Origin: Acutalibacter muris
Lineage (GTDB): Bacteria; Bacillota; Clostridia; Oscillospirales; Acutalibacteraceae
Reading direction: 5' to 3'
DNA length: 64,000 nt
NCBI RefSeq assembly: GCF_002201475.1
Contig: NZ_CP021422.1
Coordinates: 558,001 to 622,000 of the forward strand
Shown in pieces: positions 24,885 through 37,270 of the stretch. Made by a program: the position numbers and the translations under genes. The notes under the pieces are model-generated. The model was not told the DNA's origin and searched no databases. It saw only the letters and a list, made by a program, of their open reading frames with translations. Positions within the stretch are counted from its first letter, which is position 1. Each line of letters starts with the position of its first letter.

Positions 24885-27140
24885 ATGAATTATAAGCTTT
24901 CACTGCTAGACACCCACGCAAAAAATTTATATCCGCTGGGGGACGATTTCTCCGGCAAAAGCCCGCAGGGCACCACTCTCTCCGTCAACAACTACTACAT
25001 GGAGCAAGACGGCCGGCCCTTCTTCGGCGTGAGCGGTGAGTTCCACTTCAGCCGCATGGAGCCGGCGCGCTGGGAGGACGAGCTCATCAAGATGAAGCTG
25101 GGCGGCGTGAACATCGTGGCCACCTATATTTTCTGGAACCACCACGAGGAGACGGAGGGCAGCTTCGACTTTACCGGGCGGCGGGACCTGCGGCGGTTCG
25201 TGGAGCTCTGCCGCAAGCACGGGCTGTACGTGATCCTGCGCTCGGGGCCCTTTGACCACGGGGAGGTGCGCAACGGCGGCCTGCCTGATTGGCTCTATGG
25301 CAAGCCTTTTGAGGTGCGCAGGCTGAGCCCGGGCTTCCTTGCCTGTGTGCAGCGGCTATACACGGAGGTCGCCGGGCAGGTGAAGGGACTGTTCTTCGGG
25401 GACGGCGGGCCGATAATCGGGGTGCAGATAGACAACGAGTACATGGCCTCCTCTGCGCCCTGGGAGATGACCACGGGCATCTCCAACGAGTGGGCCTTTG
25501 GCGGCGACGAGGGTGAGGCTTATCTGCTCCGGCTCAAGGAGCTTGCCCGGGAGTGCGGCCTGCGCCCGGTGTTCTATACCTGCACCGGCTGGGGGAACGC
25601 CCCCGCCCCGGACTCCATGCTGCCCCTCTGGGGCGGCTACGCCTACAGGCCCTGGCTGTTCTACTCCCACAAGGGCGAGCACCCGGCAACGGAACAGTAT
25701 GTCTATCAGGACTACCATAAAAACGGCATAGTATGCACCGATGACTTCCGGCCCAAATACAAGCCTGAGACCCGCCCATACGCCTGCTGCGAGATGGGCG
25801 GCGGGATGATGTGCAGCTATAATTACCGCTTCCAGCTTCCTTACAAGTCGGTGGATGCCATGGCCAACGTGAAGCTGGGCTCGGGCTGTAACTTTCTGGG
25901 GTACTATATGTACCAGGGAGGCAGCAATCCCATTGGAAAAAACGGTCAGTACCTCAACGAGAGCCAAGTGTGCAAAATTTCCTACGACTACCAGGCTGTC
26001 TTAGGGGAGTTCGGTCAGGTTCGGGAGTCCTATAAGCGCACAAAGCTGCTGCACTACTTTGTGCGCTCCTTTGCCAGGGAGCTCTGCAGCCTGCCCACAG
26101 TCCTGCCGGAGGGGGCCTCCAGTATTGACCCCAACGATACGGACACCCTGCGCTTCGCCGTGCGCACGGATGGACGGCGGGGCTTCCTTTTCGTGAACAA
26201 TTTTCAAGACCACTGCACTACCCATGACCGCATAGAGGAGACAGTCACCCTTGAGATGGAGGGTGGCCCCCTTACCTTCAGCTTCGGCATAGCGGCGGAG
26301 GAGAACTGTATTTTGCCCTTCCATATGGACCTGGACGGCATAAAGCTAGTGCAGGCCAACGCCCAGCCCATCACGCGCATTGAACGTGATGGCGGGGGCG
26401 TGTATGTGTTTCTTGTGCCCAAGGGCATGAAGGGTGAGTTTGTCTTCGCGGAGGGGGCCGAAGTGGACGGGAGCAATATTTTTATATGCCCGGACGGCCT
26501 GACCGCCGAGGAGTTCGCCGTTACCCAGGGTGAAAAGCAGGCGAAGGTGCTGGTGCTGAGCCGGGATATGGCTGAGCAGATGTATATTGTGGACAGCGGG
26601 CGGCTGGTGTTTACCACAGAGGCCCTGCTGGAGGACGAAACCGGCCTGCGCCTGGAGACCATGGAGCCGGAGAACACTGTCTATTGCTACCCGGCGGACA
26701 GTCTTGGGGGAGAGCACACGGTGCAGGGGCCTCTGGGCGAGTACCGTTTTGTCACAGAAAACTGGCAGGAGGGGGCGGTCACAGTGGAGCAGGCGGGCCC
26801 CAGCAGGTATACTCTGAAGCTGCCAGAAAACCTCATGGGTGGTGCGAAGGACGTGCTGCTGAAAATAGAATATGCCGGGGACATTGCCCACGCCTTTTTG
26901 AACAGCCGGATGATAAGCGACAATTTTCACAATGGCGCGCCTTGGGAGATTGGCTTGCGGGAGCTTGCCGGGGAGCTGAGGGAGGAGCCTATGGTTATTG
27001 CCATAACCCCGCTGAAGGAGGGGGCTAACGTGAAGGTGGAGTCGCCTATGGCTGGGCGGCTGGAGGAGATCGGAAAGAGCGTGGCGGGTCTGCACAGAGC
27101 GGAGCTCTGCCCGGTGTATGAGATAGGCTTGGGGAGGTAA
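24885..27140 (+). CDS. GH35 beta-galactosidase
   Basis: 751-residue cytoplasmic glycosidase without signal peptide. The GH35 catalytic barrel begins with FGVSGEFHFSRMEPARWEDE and GVNIVATYIFWNHHEE. The acid/base Glu is E185 in GVQIDNEYM and the nucleophile is E303 in CCEMGGG. Beta-sandwich domains follow from about residue 400. GH35 enzymes release terminal beta-galactose from oligosaccharides. ATG 24885 follows AGGAGGT; the frame continues upstream across the promoter and was not used. The cre-like box suggests catabolite or repressor control. No transporter gene lies beside it. Confidence 0.92.
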   Translation: MNYKLSLLDTHAKNLYPLGDDFSGKSPQGTTLSVNNYYMEQDGRPFFGVSGEFHFSRMEPARWEDELIKMKLGGVNIVATYIFWNHHEETEGSFDFTGRRDLRRFVELCRKHGLYVILRSGPFDHGEVRNGGLPDWLYGKPFEVRRLSPGFLACVQRLYTEVAGQVKGLFFGDGGPIIGVQIDNEYMASSAPWEMTTGISNEWAFGGDEGEAYLLRLKELARECGLRPVFYTCTGWGNAPAPDSMLPLWGGYAYRPWLFYSHKGEHPATEQYVYQDYHKNGIVCTDDFRPKYKPETRPYACCEMGGGMMCSYNYRFQLPYKSVDAMANVKLGSGCNFLGYYMYQGGSNPIGKNGQYLNESQVCKISYDYQAVLGEFGQVRESYKRTKLLHYFVRSFARELCSLPTVLPEGASSIDPNDTDTLRFAVRTDGRRGFLFVNNFQDHCTTHDRIEETVTLEMEGGPLTFSFGIAAEENCILPFHMDLDGIKLVQANAQPITRIERDGGGVYVFLVPKGMKGEFVFAEGAEVDGSNIFICPDGLTAEEFAVTQGEKQAKVLVLSRDMAEQMYIVDSGRLVFTTEALLEDETGLRLETMEPENTVYCYPADSLGGEHTVQGPLGEYRFVTENWQEGAVTVEQAGPSRYTLKLPENLMGGAKDVLLKIEYAGDIAHAFLNSRMISDNFHNGAPWEIGLRELAGELREEPMVIAITPLKEGANVKVESPMAGRLEEIGKSVAGLHRAELCPVYEIGLGR

Positions 27141-27167
27141 TGCCCCGGGGATTTTTCCGGCAAAAAG

Positions 27168-27201
27168 GCGCGGAGGCCCTTACCGGCTGCCGCGCGTTTT
27201 T
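27168..27201 (+). terminator. Possible terminator after the beta-galactosidase gene
   Basis: GCGCGG (27168-27173) pairs with CCGCGC (27190-27195) with partial inner pairing, followed by GTTTTTCT. It overlaps the end of the opposing zinc-ribbon gene. Confidence 0.5.
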
Positions 27202-27482
27202 CTCATGGATCTGCGCTCCGCGGCTATCTGCGCCCAGCAGTCGCCGCAGTAGACAAGGGTCTCCTTTGCGGGCGGAAACGCCACCCGGGCCTCTTTGCCG
27301 CAGGCGGCGCAGACCCCGGAGTATACCCTGCCGGCCTTTTGCAGTCGGGCGGCACGGCGGCAGTCCTTGCACCGGCGGGGGCTGCCGTAGCCGTGCTTTG
27401 AGTAGAAAGCCTGCTCCTCGGGGGTGAAAAGGAAGTCCCGGCCGCACTGGCGGCATTTCAGTATTTTTTCCTCGGCTGTCAT
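27180..27482 (-). CDS. Zinc-ribbon protein
   Basis: 100 residues with two zinc-ribbon modules. The first has CRQCGRDFLFTPEEQAFY and CKDC, the zf-trcl pattern; the second has CAACGKEARVAFPP and YCGDCW, a CxxC-CxxC ribbon. It is basic at the C-terminus (RRSMRKTRGSR) and may bind nucleic acid. It overlaps the sigma factor gene by 4 bp (ATGA), so the two are translationally coupled. Whether it acts with the sigma factor is unknown. Confidence 0.8.
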   Translation of the reverse strand: MTAEEKILKCRQCGRDFLFTPEEQAFYSKHGYGSPRRCKDCRRAARLQKAGRVYSGVCAACGKEARVAFPPAKETLVYCGDCWAQIAAERRSMRKTRGSR

Positions 27483-28075
27483 GGCGCTTTATCCTCCTCT
27501 CTGCCCCGGCGCAGCTTGCTCCTTATGCGGTACAGGGCGTTGTCAAAGGTTTTTAGGGATATCCCGGACCGCTCCTGCACCTCCGCCCGCCGGCAGCCCG
27601 AGAGGTATAGGTTCAGCACCCGGCGCTCCAGAGGGGTCAGCTCCAGCCGCCACATACTGTCGAACTGCTCACGGGTCTCCACCAGGTCCTGGGGCCCCAT
27701 GGCCCGCTCGGTGAGCTCCCCGGCCTCCGCCAGGGGCAGGGCCTGGTTCAGGGTGCGGTTGCCGGCTGTGGCGCTGCTGCGCACGGCGCTGACCATCTGG
27801 TTATAGATACAGGCTCCGGCGTAGGCGCCGAAGCTGCCCCCGCCGTCCTCCCTGTACCCAAGGGCGGCGGCGTATAAGCCCAGGAAGCCCTCCTGCAAAA
27901 GGTCCTCGGGTTCGGGAAAAGAGAGGCCGCAGAACAGGGCGGCCTTTTTGCGGATAAGGCCAGCGTATCGGGAGGAGAGCTCCACGAAGGCCTGGGGGTT
28001 GCCGCCCCGCACCAGCTCAGAAAGCTGGAGATCGCTGAGAAGCTCATAGGCATGGGCTCCATATTCCTGGGGCAT
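27479..28075 (-). CDS. RNA polymerase sigma factor, sigma-70 family, SigH-like
   Basis: 198 residues. Region 2 reads LSSRYAGLIRKKAALFCGL and DLLQEGFLGLYAAALGY, with the helix that contacts core polymerase, and ACIYNQMVSAVRSSATAGN aligns with SigH-type region 2.4. Region 4 has TPLERRVLNLYLSGCRRAEV followed by a helix-turn-helix (SGISLKTFDNALYRIRSKL). It resembles Spo0H more than ECF factors, but the region 2.4 residues differ, so its target promoters may differ. GAGGTGATACT precedes ATG 28075. Confidence 0.85.
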   Translation of the reverse strand: MPQEYGAHAYELLSDLQLSELVRGGNPQAFVELSSRYAGLIRKKAALFCGLSFPEPEDLLQEGFLGLYAAALGYREDGGGSFGAYAGACIYNQMVSAVRSSATAGNRTLNQALPLAEAGELTERAMGPQDLVETREQFDSMWRLELTPLERRVLNLYLSGCRRAEVQERSGISLKTFDNALYRIRSKLRRGREEDKAP

Positions 28076-28112
28076 AGTATCACCTCGCTGCCGGCATTAT
28101 AGTAAACGCGTC

Positions 28113-28703
28113 TTAAAATACGTGAGAGTTGGGGTGCCGCCGCACATCTGTGGGCAGAAGGGAGTATAGGGACAGATCGACTATTCCCTTGTCGGGCCAA
28201 AGGAACCCCTCCCGGATAGTGCCCTCTTTTTTAAAGCCGCACCGCTCCAGGACCAGAACGCCCCTATAATTGGCGGGCTGAACATAGGCCTGTATCCTGT
28301 TGACCCCCACGTTGTCCATCAGGTACTCCACCGCGGCGCGCAGGGCGCCAGTGGCATAGCTCTGGCCGGTGTACTGCCGGGAGAGGGTGAAGCGCACGGT
28401 GACGCTCTGTATCTGGGTGTCGAAGTTATATATCTCGAAGATGCCCCCCAGGGGGTTGCCCCCGCCGCCGGGGTATATGCCCAGGACTATTGCTACCCGG
28501 TCCCGGAACATGGCCTCGTACCGGGCCATCCTCTGGGGGCAGAGCACCGGCGACGGCAGGGGCCCGGTGGGGGCGTAACGGAAGTTTTCTTCGTCGCCGA
28601 GGACCTCCCAGAGGGCCTCGGCGTCCATGTCCGTCATGCGGGAGAGGGTCACGTTGGGACCGGTAATAAAGGGGAAACTGGAAAACAACAGGGAGGTGTT
28701 CAT
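28113..28703 (-). CDS. GNAT family N-acetyltransferase (RimJ/RimL-like)
   Basis: 196 residues. The fold is visible from GPNVTLSRMTDMDAEALWEV, through VRFTLSRQYTGQSYATGALRAAVEYL, with the acetyl-CoA loop, to YRGVLVLERCGFKKEGTIREGF, typical of the RimJ/L group that acetylates ribosomal or other protein N-termini or small amines. The start is placed at ATG 28703, overlapping the HAD stop by 4 bp. The substrate is not inferable. Confidence 0.88.
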   Translation of the reverse strand: MNTSLLFSSFPFITGPNVTLSRMTDMDAEALWEVLGDEENFRYAPTGPLPSPVLCPQRMARYEAMFRDRVAIVLGIYPGGGGNPLGGIFEIYNFDTQIQSVTVRFTLSRQYTGQSYATGALRAAVEYLMDNVGVNRIQAYVQPANYRGVLVLERCGFKKEGTIREGFLWPDKGIVDLSLYSLLPTDVRRHPNSHVF

Positions 28704-29329
28704 AGTTCCAAAAGCTCCAAAAGTCCGGCGGGCATATCCACTTTCGGACAACCCTCAACATTTCCAAAGCCGTAGGCGGCGAAGATAAAGGGTACCCCGG
28801 CGCTCTCTGCTGCGGCCCGGTCCATGGCGGTGTCGCCCACGTAGACCGGGGCCTTAAAGCCGCTGCGCTCTGCCACCAGGCGGATATTTTCCCCTTTAGA
28901 AAGCCCGGTGCGGCCTATGCACTCCCAGTCGCTGAAGTATTTTTGCAGACCGTGGGCCTCAAAAAAGGTGGGGATATACTCCGGGCCGCAGTTGCTGATT
29001 ATAGCCAGGGGGAACCTTTGAGAGAGAGCTTTTAAGGTATCCTCAAGGCCCGCATACAGTATGCCGCCGTGTTCACGCAGGTAATCGTCCTCGGCTATGC
29101 AAAGCTTGTCGAAAAGCTCTCTGCCCCTCTCCGCCGACAGGCTGGGGAACAGGGTGCGCATAAGCTCCGTGGAGGTCATACCCATTACGCCGGCCATATC
29201 CTCCCGGGTGAGTGTCCTCCTGGCGTCGGGCTCGTCCAGCAGCACCGTCTGCCAGACTTCAGCGAGGGCGGCGGTGGTGTCCCAGAGAGTGCCGTCCAGG
29301 TCGAACAGCACGCTGTCGCATTTTATCAT
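28700..29329 (-). CDS. HAD family hydrolase (phosphoglycolate phosphatase-like)
   Basis: 209 residues. Motif I is VLFDLDGTLWDT with both catalytic Asp, motif II is LAIISNCG, and motifs III/IV read GLSKGENIRLV and YVGDTAMDRAAAESAGVPFI. The alpha-helical cap between motifs I and II marks subfamily IA (Gph/PgmB-like). The start is ATG 29329 after GGAGAATATGCT; it overlaps the upstream QueG-like gene by 4 bp. The substrate is unknown. Confidence 0.9.
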   Translation of the reverse strand: MIKCDSVLFDLDGTLWDTTAALAEVWQTVLLDEPDARRTLTREDMAGVMGMTSTELMRTLFPSLSAERGRELFDKLCIAEDDYLREHGGILYAGLEDTLKALSQRFPLAIISNCGPEYIPTFFEAHGLQKYFSDWECIGRTGLSKGENIRLVAERSGFKAPVYVGDTAMDRAAAESAGVPFIFAAYGFGNVEGCPKVDMPAGLLELLEL

Positions 29330-29790
29330 AGCATATTCTCCTTCTTGAGGTAAGCCCTTGTGTAAGGGCACACCTCTATACATTTCCCGCAGAGGGTTAT
29401 CCGCTCATGGAGCCGCTCCCATGCCAGGGCTCGGGCGGAGCTGCGGCAGGCCTCCACGTCCACAAGACTCTCCCTGGAGGTGCGGTAGCCGGCTGACTCG
29501 GCCACAGCAGTGGTGGTCTGGGCCAGGGCCCTATGGCCGCGCTCCGAGAGGTACTTGGCGGCCAGCTTCGCCAGAGAGTCCAGCCTTGAGTTAAGGGTGC
29601 GGTACTGGTCGAAATATTCCCTGGTGGGGCCGTCCTTGATTCCGGCAATTACCCCTGCCGGTATCTTCACGGCAAGGGCCACGCAGGAGGTATAGCCATC
29701 ATGCCCGAGAGCGGAGATATCACCGAAGCCTGCAAGGGAGGCTCCCTCGTTATATAGGAGCGAGCTTAGCTCTGAGGCCAATATTTTCAT
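29326..29790 (-). pseudogene. QueG-like 4Fe-4S protein with in-frame internal deletion
   Basis: 154 residues, against about 230-240 in related epoxyqueuosine-reductase-like proteins. The N-terminal part is normal (EGASLAGFGDISALG, PTREYFDQYRTLNSRLDSLA, RALAQTTTAVAESAGYRTS). The next residues are RESLVDVEACRSSARAL and ITLCGKCIEVCPYTRAYL, which belong to the C-terminal end. Missing between them is the stretch normally beginning PHKTVATRAGLGWIG and containing the first ferredoxin-type cysteine cluster. The frame is open, GGGAGGAACACGC precedes the ATG, and the gene overlaps metA and the HAD gene. It is probably unable to bind both clusters, hence called a pseudogene, but it could still be translated. 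Confidence 0.75.
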
Positions 29791-30710
29791 GCGTGTTCCT
29801 CCCCGATGAAGTCATAGGGCACCTGCTGGTATACATAGTAATTCAGCCAGTTGGACACCAGCAGATGGGCGTTGCTGCGCCAGGTAAAGGCGGGAGTTTT
29901 GGCGGGGTCGCCGCCGGGGAAGTAGTTATAGGGAATCTTTGGCTCAAGGCCCCGGTTCACATCCCGGAAGTATTCTTTGGCAAGGGTGTCCCTGTCATAT
30001 TCCGCGTGGCCGGTGACGAATATCCTGCGCCCGCCCTTCTCGGCCACAATGTGCAGACCGGCTATATCGGACACGGCCAGGGGCAGCAGCTCCCTGTGGG
30101 CCTTCACGTCCTCCAGGTACACAGTCGTATAGCGCGAGTGGGGGGCGAAGTAGTTGTCGTCGAAGCCGCGCATCAGGGGGTGGTAGGGGTTCAGCACCTG
30201 GTGGTTATATATGCCGCTGAGTTTTTCGTGCAGGGGGTGCTTTTCTATACCGTAATGGTAGTAGAGCCCGGCCTGGGCGCCCCAACATATATATAGGGTC
30301 GAGTAGACATTCGTCCTTGTCCAGTCCATTATCCGGCACATCTCGGTCCAGTAGTCCACCTCCTCGAAGGGGAGCTTTTCCACAGGCGCGCCGGTAATAA
30401 TGAGGCCGTCAAAGCGCTGGCCCTTCACCTGGTCGAAGGTTTTATAGTATTTCTGAAGGTAGGAGGAACTGGTGTTCTTACTGACGTGGCTTGCAGGGTG
30501 CAGCAGCTCCACGTCCACCTGTAAAGGAGTATTGCCCAAAAGCCGCAGCAGCTGGGTCTCGGTCTCAGTCTTGGTGGGCATCAGGTTGAGAAGGGCTATT
30601 TTGAGTGGGCGGATATCCTGGCCGGCGGCCCGGTCATAGGTCATCACAAAAATATTCTCGGCCTCCAGCACCTCAATAGCCGGAAGGTCGGCCTGTATAC
30701 GTATGGGCAT
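29787..30710 (-). CDS. metAA: Homoserine O-acetyltransferase (MetA family)
   Basis: Activates the hydroxyl of homoserine in methionine synthesis. The 307-residue protein has the MetA triad: Cys142 (YICWGAQAG), His235 and Glu237 (VTGHAEYD). Residue 111 is Glu ([12 protein letters not shown]), which in characterised MetA enzymes goes with acetyl-CoA rather than succinyl-CoA. AAAGGTC precedes ATG 30710. It is the first gene of a coupled minus-strand string (QueG-like, HAD, GNAT), with a likely promoter divergent from the rRNA promoters. Confidence 0.93.
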   Translation of the reverse strand: MPIRIQADLPAIEVLEAENIFVMTYDRAAGQDIRPLKIALLNLMPTKTETETQLLRLLGNTPLQVDVELLHPASHVSKNTSSSYLQKYYKTFDQVKGQRFDGLIITGAPVEKLPFEEVDYWTEMCRIMDWTRTNVYSTLYICWGAQAGLYYHYGIEKHPLHEKLSGIYNHQVLNPYHPLMRGFDDNYFAPHSRYTTVYLEDVKAHRELLPLAVSDIAGLHIVAEKGGRRIFVTGHAEYDRDTLAKEYFRDVNRGLEPKIPYNYFPGGDPAKTPAFTWRSNAHLLVSNWLNYYVYQQVPYDFIGEEHA

Positions 30711-30757
30711 GGCGTTGACCTTTCATAAAGGATTTGCCGAAATCCCGCGAAAAGCCC

Positions 30758-30786
30758 TTGACAAAAGGGGATTTGGCAGATATAAT
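30758..30786 (+). promoter_or_regulatory. rRNA promoter P1
   Basis: Perfect consensus TTGACA (30758-30763) and TATAAT (30781-30786), 17 bp apart, upstream of the 16S gene. Confidence 0.9.
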
Positions 30787-30788
30787 AC

Positions 30789-30817
30789 ATTATAACACAC
30801 AAGCCTGCGGATGTACA
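30789..30817 (-). promoter_or_regulatory. Possible promoter of metA
   Basis: On the minus strand TGTACA (30812-30817) and TATAAT (30789-30794), 17 bp apart. The start region overlaps rRNA promoter P1, so the two could interfere. Confidence 0.45.
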
Positions 30818-30863
30818 GCAGGAGAGCCCAAAAAAGTTTTTTGAAAAAATTTAAAAAAAGGTG

Positions 30864-30892
30864 TTGACAAACGGGGAGTAGTGTGGTAAGAT
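30864..30892 (+). promoter_or_regulatory. rRNA promoter P2
   Basis: TTGACA (30864-30869) and TAAGAT (30887-30892), 17 bp apart, preceded by A/T tracts that could act as an UP element. Confidence 0.88.
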
Positions 30893-31246
30893 AGTCAAGC
30901 GCTCGAGAGAGCGGCCCGAAAAAAGGCGAGCGAGAGCGAAAGCGAAGCGAGCTGGAGAGGGTCAAGTAGAGCGCAGGAGTTCACCGGTACTTTTCCGCAG
31001 GAAAAGGCAGCCGCTTCGCGGCTGAGGGAAACTCCGGGACTTACCGGAGCGTCAGCGAAGGTAATGTCCGAGGACCTTGAAAATTAAACAACGAAGAAGG
31101 AAGAACGACCCGTGAATTCTGAGAGTGAATACTCTTGGAGTGAGGAAGCAGAACCTTAGAAATCTGCAGAGAAGCTAGACGCTTCGCAACGAGCTAAATT
31201 AAAGCTCTAAGATTGATTTAAGAGTGGAGACGCTTTTAGATACCAT
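30893..31246 (+). other. rRNA leader with 16S processing stem
   Basis: Non-coding leader. The sequence at 31071-31095 (AGGACCTTGAAAATTAAACA and the next 5 bases) pairs with 32849-32873 downstream of 16S, matching at 23 of 25 positions, and forms the long stem cut by RNase III. A small GCAGCCGC/GCGGCTG hairpin lies near 31008. No tRNA or 5S gene is present. Confidence 0.8.
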
Positions 31247-32783
<1,537 letters not shown>

Positions 32784-32873
32784 TGGAGAACTGATTGAGG
32801 AATAACTTGGTCTAACATCCTAGGTCGGCACGGAGTCGAGAAACCGGATTCGTTGTTTAATTTTGAGGGTCCT

Positions 32874-32901
32874 TGACATTGGAGTTAGTGCTCCAATGTC
32901 A
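32874..32901 (+). repeat. Spacer hairpin 1
   Basis: TGACATTGGAG and CTCCAATGTCA form a perfect 11-bp stem with a 6-nt loop, just after the 16S processing stem. Confidence 0.75.
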
Positions 32902-32902
32902 C

Positions 32903-32930
32903 AGAGATTTACAGTAATGTGTAAATCTCT
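32903..32930 (+). repeat. Spacer hairpin 2
   Basis: AGAGATTTACA and TGTAAATCTCT form a perfect 11-bp stem with a 6-nt loop, one base after hairpin 1. Confidence 0.75.
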
Positions 32931-32979
32931 TGAGTAACAGGGATCTTCAAGGAGAGGAAAGGGAACACCTTTCGAGTAT

Positions 32980-33055
32980 GGGGGTGTAGCTCAGCTGGGA
33001 GAGCACCTGCTTTGCAAGCAGGGGGTCATCGGTTCGAACCCGTTCATCTCCACCA
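32980..33055 (+). tRNA. tRNA-Ala (anticodon TGC)
   Basis: 76 nt in the 16S-23S spacer. Acceptor GGGGGTG/CATCTCC, anticodon stem CCTGC/GCAGG with loop TTTGCAA, and encoded CCA. Confidence 0.96.
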
Positions 33056-33085
33056 GGGCAGAGAGTAGACAAAACCCAAACTTAT

Positions 33086-33162
33086 GGGCTTATAGCTCAG
33101 CAGGTTAGAGCACACGCCTGATAAGCGTGAGGTCGGTGGTTCGAGTCCACTTAAGCCCACCA
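33086..33162 (+). tRNA. tRNA-Ile (anticodon GAT)
   Basis: 77 nt in the 16S-23S spacer. Acceptor GGGCTTA/TAAGCCC, anticodon loop CTGATAA, and encoded CCA. The Ala-Ile spacer pair is common in bacteria. Confidence 0.97.
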
Positions 33163-33204
33163 AGGCCGAAAGGCCAAAGGTTTTCCTACAGAGGGAAACT
33201 TGAC

Positions 33205-33234
33205 GACTTGACGGAGCGTAAGCGGAGTCAAGTC
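33205..33234 (+). repeat. Spacer hairpin 3
   Basis: GACTTGAC and GTCAAGTC (8 bp) around a 14-nt loop, between tRNA-Ile and 23S. Just downstream, 33242-33261 pairs with 36267-36286 as the 23S processing stem. Confidence 0.6.
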
Positions 33235-33401
33235 AGGTGTACCTTGAAAACTGGATAAAGCGAAGAAGACAGAAATCGAGAGTTTTAACTGAGATATAGT
33301 CTTTTGAGTTGCTATGCAGCTCATGACTTGTTAAGGTAAGAACTGCAATTTCTAAAGGGTAAAGTAAAGCTTATTCAAAGCGAAACTTTATGAGAACACA
33401 T

Positions 33402-36232
<2,831 letters not shown>

Positions 36233-36329
36233 ATTTGTTCCCACCCTTTTTTCGATTCCTTTCCTAGCTTTATCCAGTTTTTAGGGTATATGCTGCTATA
36301 AGCGGTTTTCCCAGGACTTTGTGTTCCAT

Positions 36330-36405
36330 GCACCATTAGCTCAGTTGGTAGAGCACCTGACTCTTAATCAGGGTGTCCCGGGTTCGAGTCCCTGATGGTG
36401 CACCA
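36330..36405 (+). tRNA. tRNA-Lys (anticodon CTT)
   Basis: Acceptor GCACCAT/ATGGTGC, anticodon loop around CTCTTAA, and encoded CCA. It lies about 100 nt after 23S, where a 5S gene would usually be found. Confidence 0.96.
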
Positions 36406-36408
36406 AAT

Positions 36409-36483
36409 GGCCCGTTGGTCAAGCGGCTAAGACGAAGGCCTCTCACGCCTTAAACGTGGGTTCGATTCCCGCACGGGTCACCA
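36409..36483 (+). tRNA. tRNA-Glu (anticodon CTC)
   Basis: 75 nt, 3 nt after tRNA-Lys. Acceptor GGCCCGT/ACGGGTC, anticodon loop CTCTCAC, and encoded CCA. Confidence 0.95.
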
Positions 36484-36484
36484 T

Positions 36485-36504
36485 GAGTTCGACAAGTCGA
36501 ACTC
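36485..36504 (+). repeat. Hairpin between tRNA-Glu and tRNA-Asn (1)
   Basis: GAGTTCGA and TCGAACTC form a perfect 8-bp stem with loop CAAG, one base after the tRNA-Glu CCA end. Confidence 0.7.
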
Positions 36505-36507
36505 AAT

Positions 36508-36529
36508 GAGTTTCACTGGCGTGAAACTC
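36508..36529 (+). repeat. Hairpin between tRNA-Glu and tRNA-Asn (2)
   Basis: GAGTTTCAC and GTGAAACTC form a perfect 9-bp stem with loop TGGC. No T run follows, so these are more likely processing signals than terminators. Confidence 0.7.
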
Positions 36530-36566
36530 TGAGTGGGTTCCTTGGACTTGTGAAAACTCATTATTT

Positions 36567-36642
36567 TCCTCCTTAGCTCAGCCGGTAGAGCATGCGGCTG
36601 TTAACCGCAGGGTCGTTGGTTCGAGTCCAACAGGGGGAGCCA
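36567..36642 (+). tRNA. tRNA-Asn (anticodon GTT)
   Basis: Acceptor TCCTCCT/AGGGGGA, anticodon stem GCGGC/CCGC around CTGTTAA, and encoded CCA. Last gene of the rRNA operon. Confidence 0.95.
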
Positions 36643-36643
36643 G

Positions 36644-36681
36644 AAGCTGTCTGTGAATTGTCGCGGACAGCTTTATTTTAT
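36644..36681 (+). terminator. Terminator of the rRNA operon
   Basis: AAGCTGTC (36644-36651) pairs with GACAGCTT, followed by TATTTTATT, right after tRNA-Asn. Confidence 0.85.
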
Positions 36682-36749
36682 TCAGGAGGTGCGCCTATGT
36701 GTGGCAATTCGGCCAATCGCGGATAATAAAAACGATTGGAGGAAATTAA

Positions 36750-37229
36750 GTGAATATCAATATCAGCAGGCTTGAAGCGTGGGAATACGCGGTTTTGAGA
36801 CGGTTTTTGTATCAGGCTATCTTTGTGCCAGAGGGAGAGTGCCCGCCGGGCCCGGAGGTTTTGGACACGCCGGAGCTGCGGGTGTATCTGGACGGGTTCG
36901 GCCAGGAGCAGGGCGATGTGGCTGTGGCAGTTCGGGCTGACGGAAATATTGTCGGTACGGCCTGGGCACGGGTGATGGACGATTATGGGCACATTTATGA
37001 CGGCGTGCCGTCTCTGGCGATCTCTCTGCTGCCGGAGTATCGCGGGATGGGCCTGGGAAAGCGCCTGCTCTCGGGGCTTCTGGAGGAGCTGCGTGGGGCC
37101 GGGTATGACCGGGTGACACTGGCGGTGCAGAAAGCGAACCTTAAGGCTTGCAAGCTATACACTGGCCTGGGATTTGAGACCGTGGGTGAGAAGGACGAAG
37201 AGTATCTTATGCTGAAGAATTTGACGTAA
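36750..37229 (+). CDS. GNAT family N-acetyltransferase
   Basis: 159 residues. The acetyl-CoA loop is LLPEYRGMGLGKRLLSGLLEEL, followed by VTLAVQKANLKACKLYTGLGFETVGE, the typical GNAT C-terminal half. It starts with GTG at 36750, 8 nt after GGAGG. A nine-codon open frame with a strong ribosome binding site (AGGAGGTG) lies just upstream at 36697-36726. The substrate is not inferable. A bidirectional terminator follows. Confidence 0.87.
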   Translation: MNINISRLEAWEYAVLRRFLYQAIFVPEGECPPGPEVLDTPELRVYLDGFGQEQGDVAVAVRADGNIVGTAWARVMDDYGHIYDGVPSLAISLLPEYRGMGLGKRLLSGLLEELRGAGYDRVTLAVQKANLKACKLYTGLGFETVGEKDEEYLMLKNLT

Positions 37230-37234
37230 AAGAA

Positions 37235-37268
37235 AGGACTGCCTATCAGGCAGTCCTCGAATTTTTTT
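37235..37268. terminator. Bidirectional terminator between convergent genes
   Basis: AGGACTGCCT and AGGCAGTCCT form a perfect 10-bp stem, followed on the plus strand by CGAATTTTTTT and on the minus strand by TTCTTTTAC. It serves the GNAT gene and the aldo/keto reductase gene. Confidence 0.9.
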
Positions 37269-37270
37269 GG

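Noticed and set aside
30723..30965. 80-codon minus-strand open frame in the rRNA promoter region
   Set aside because: It overlaps both rRNA promoters and has no ribosome binding site or family match.
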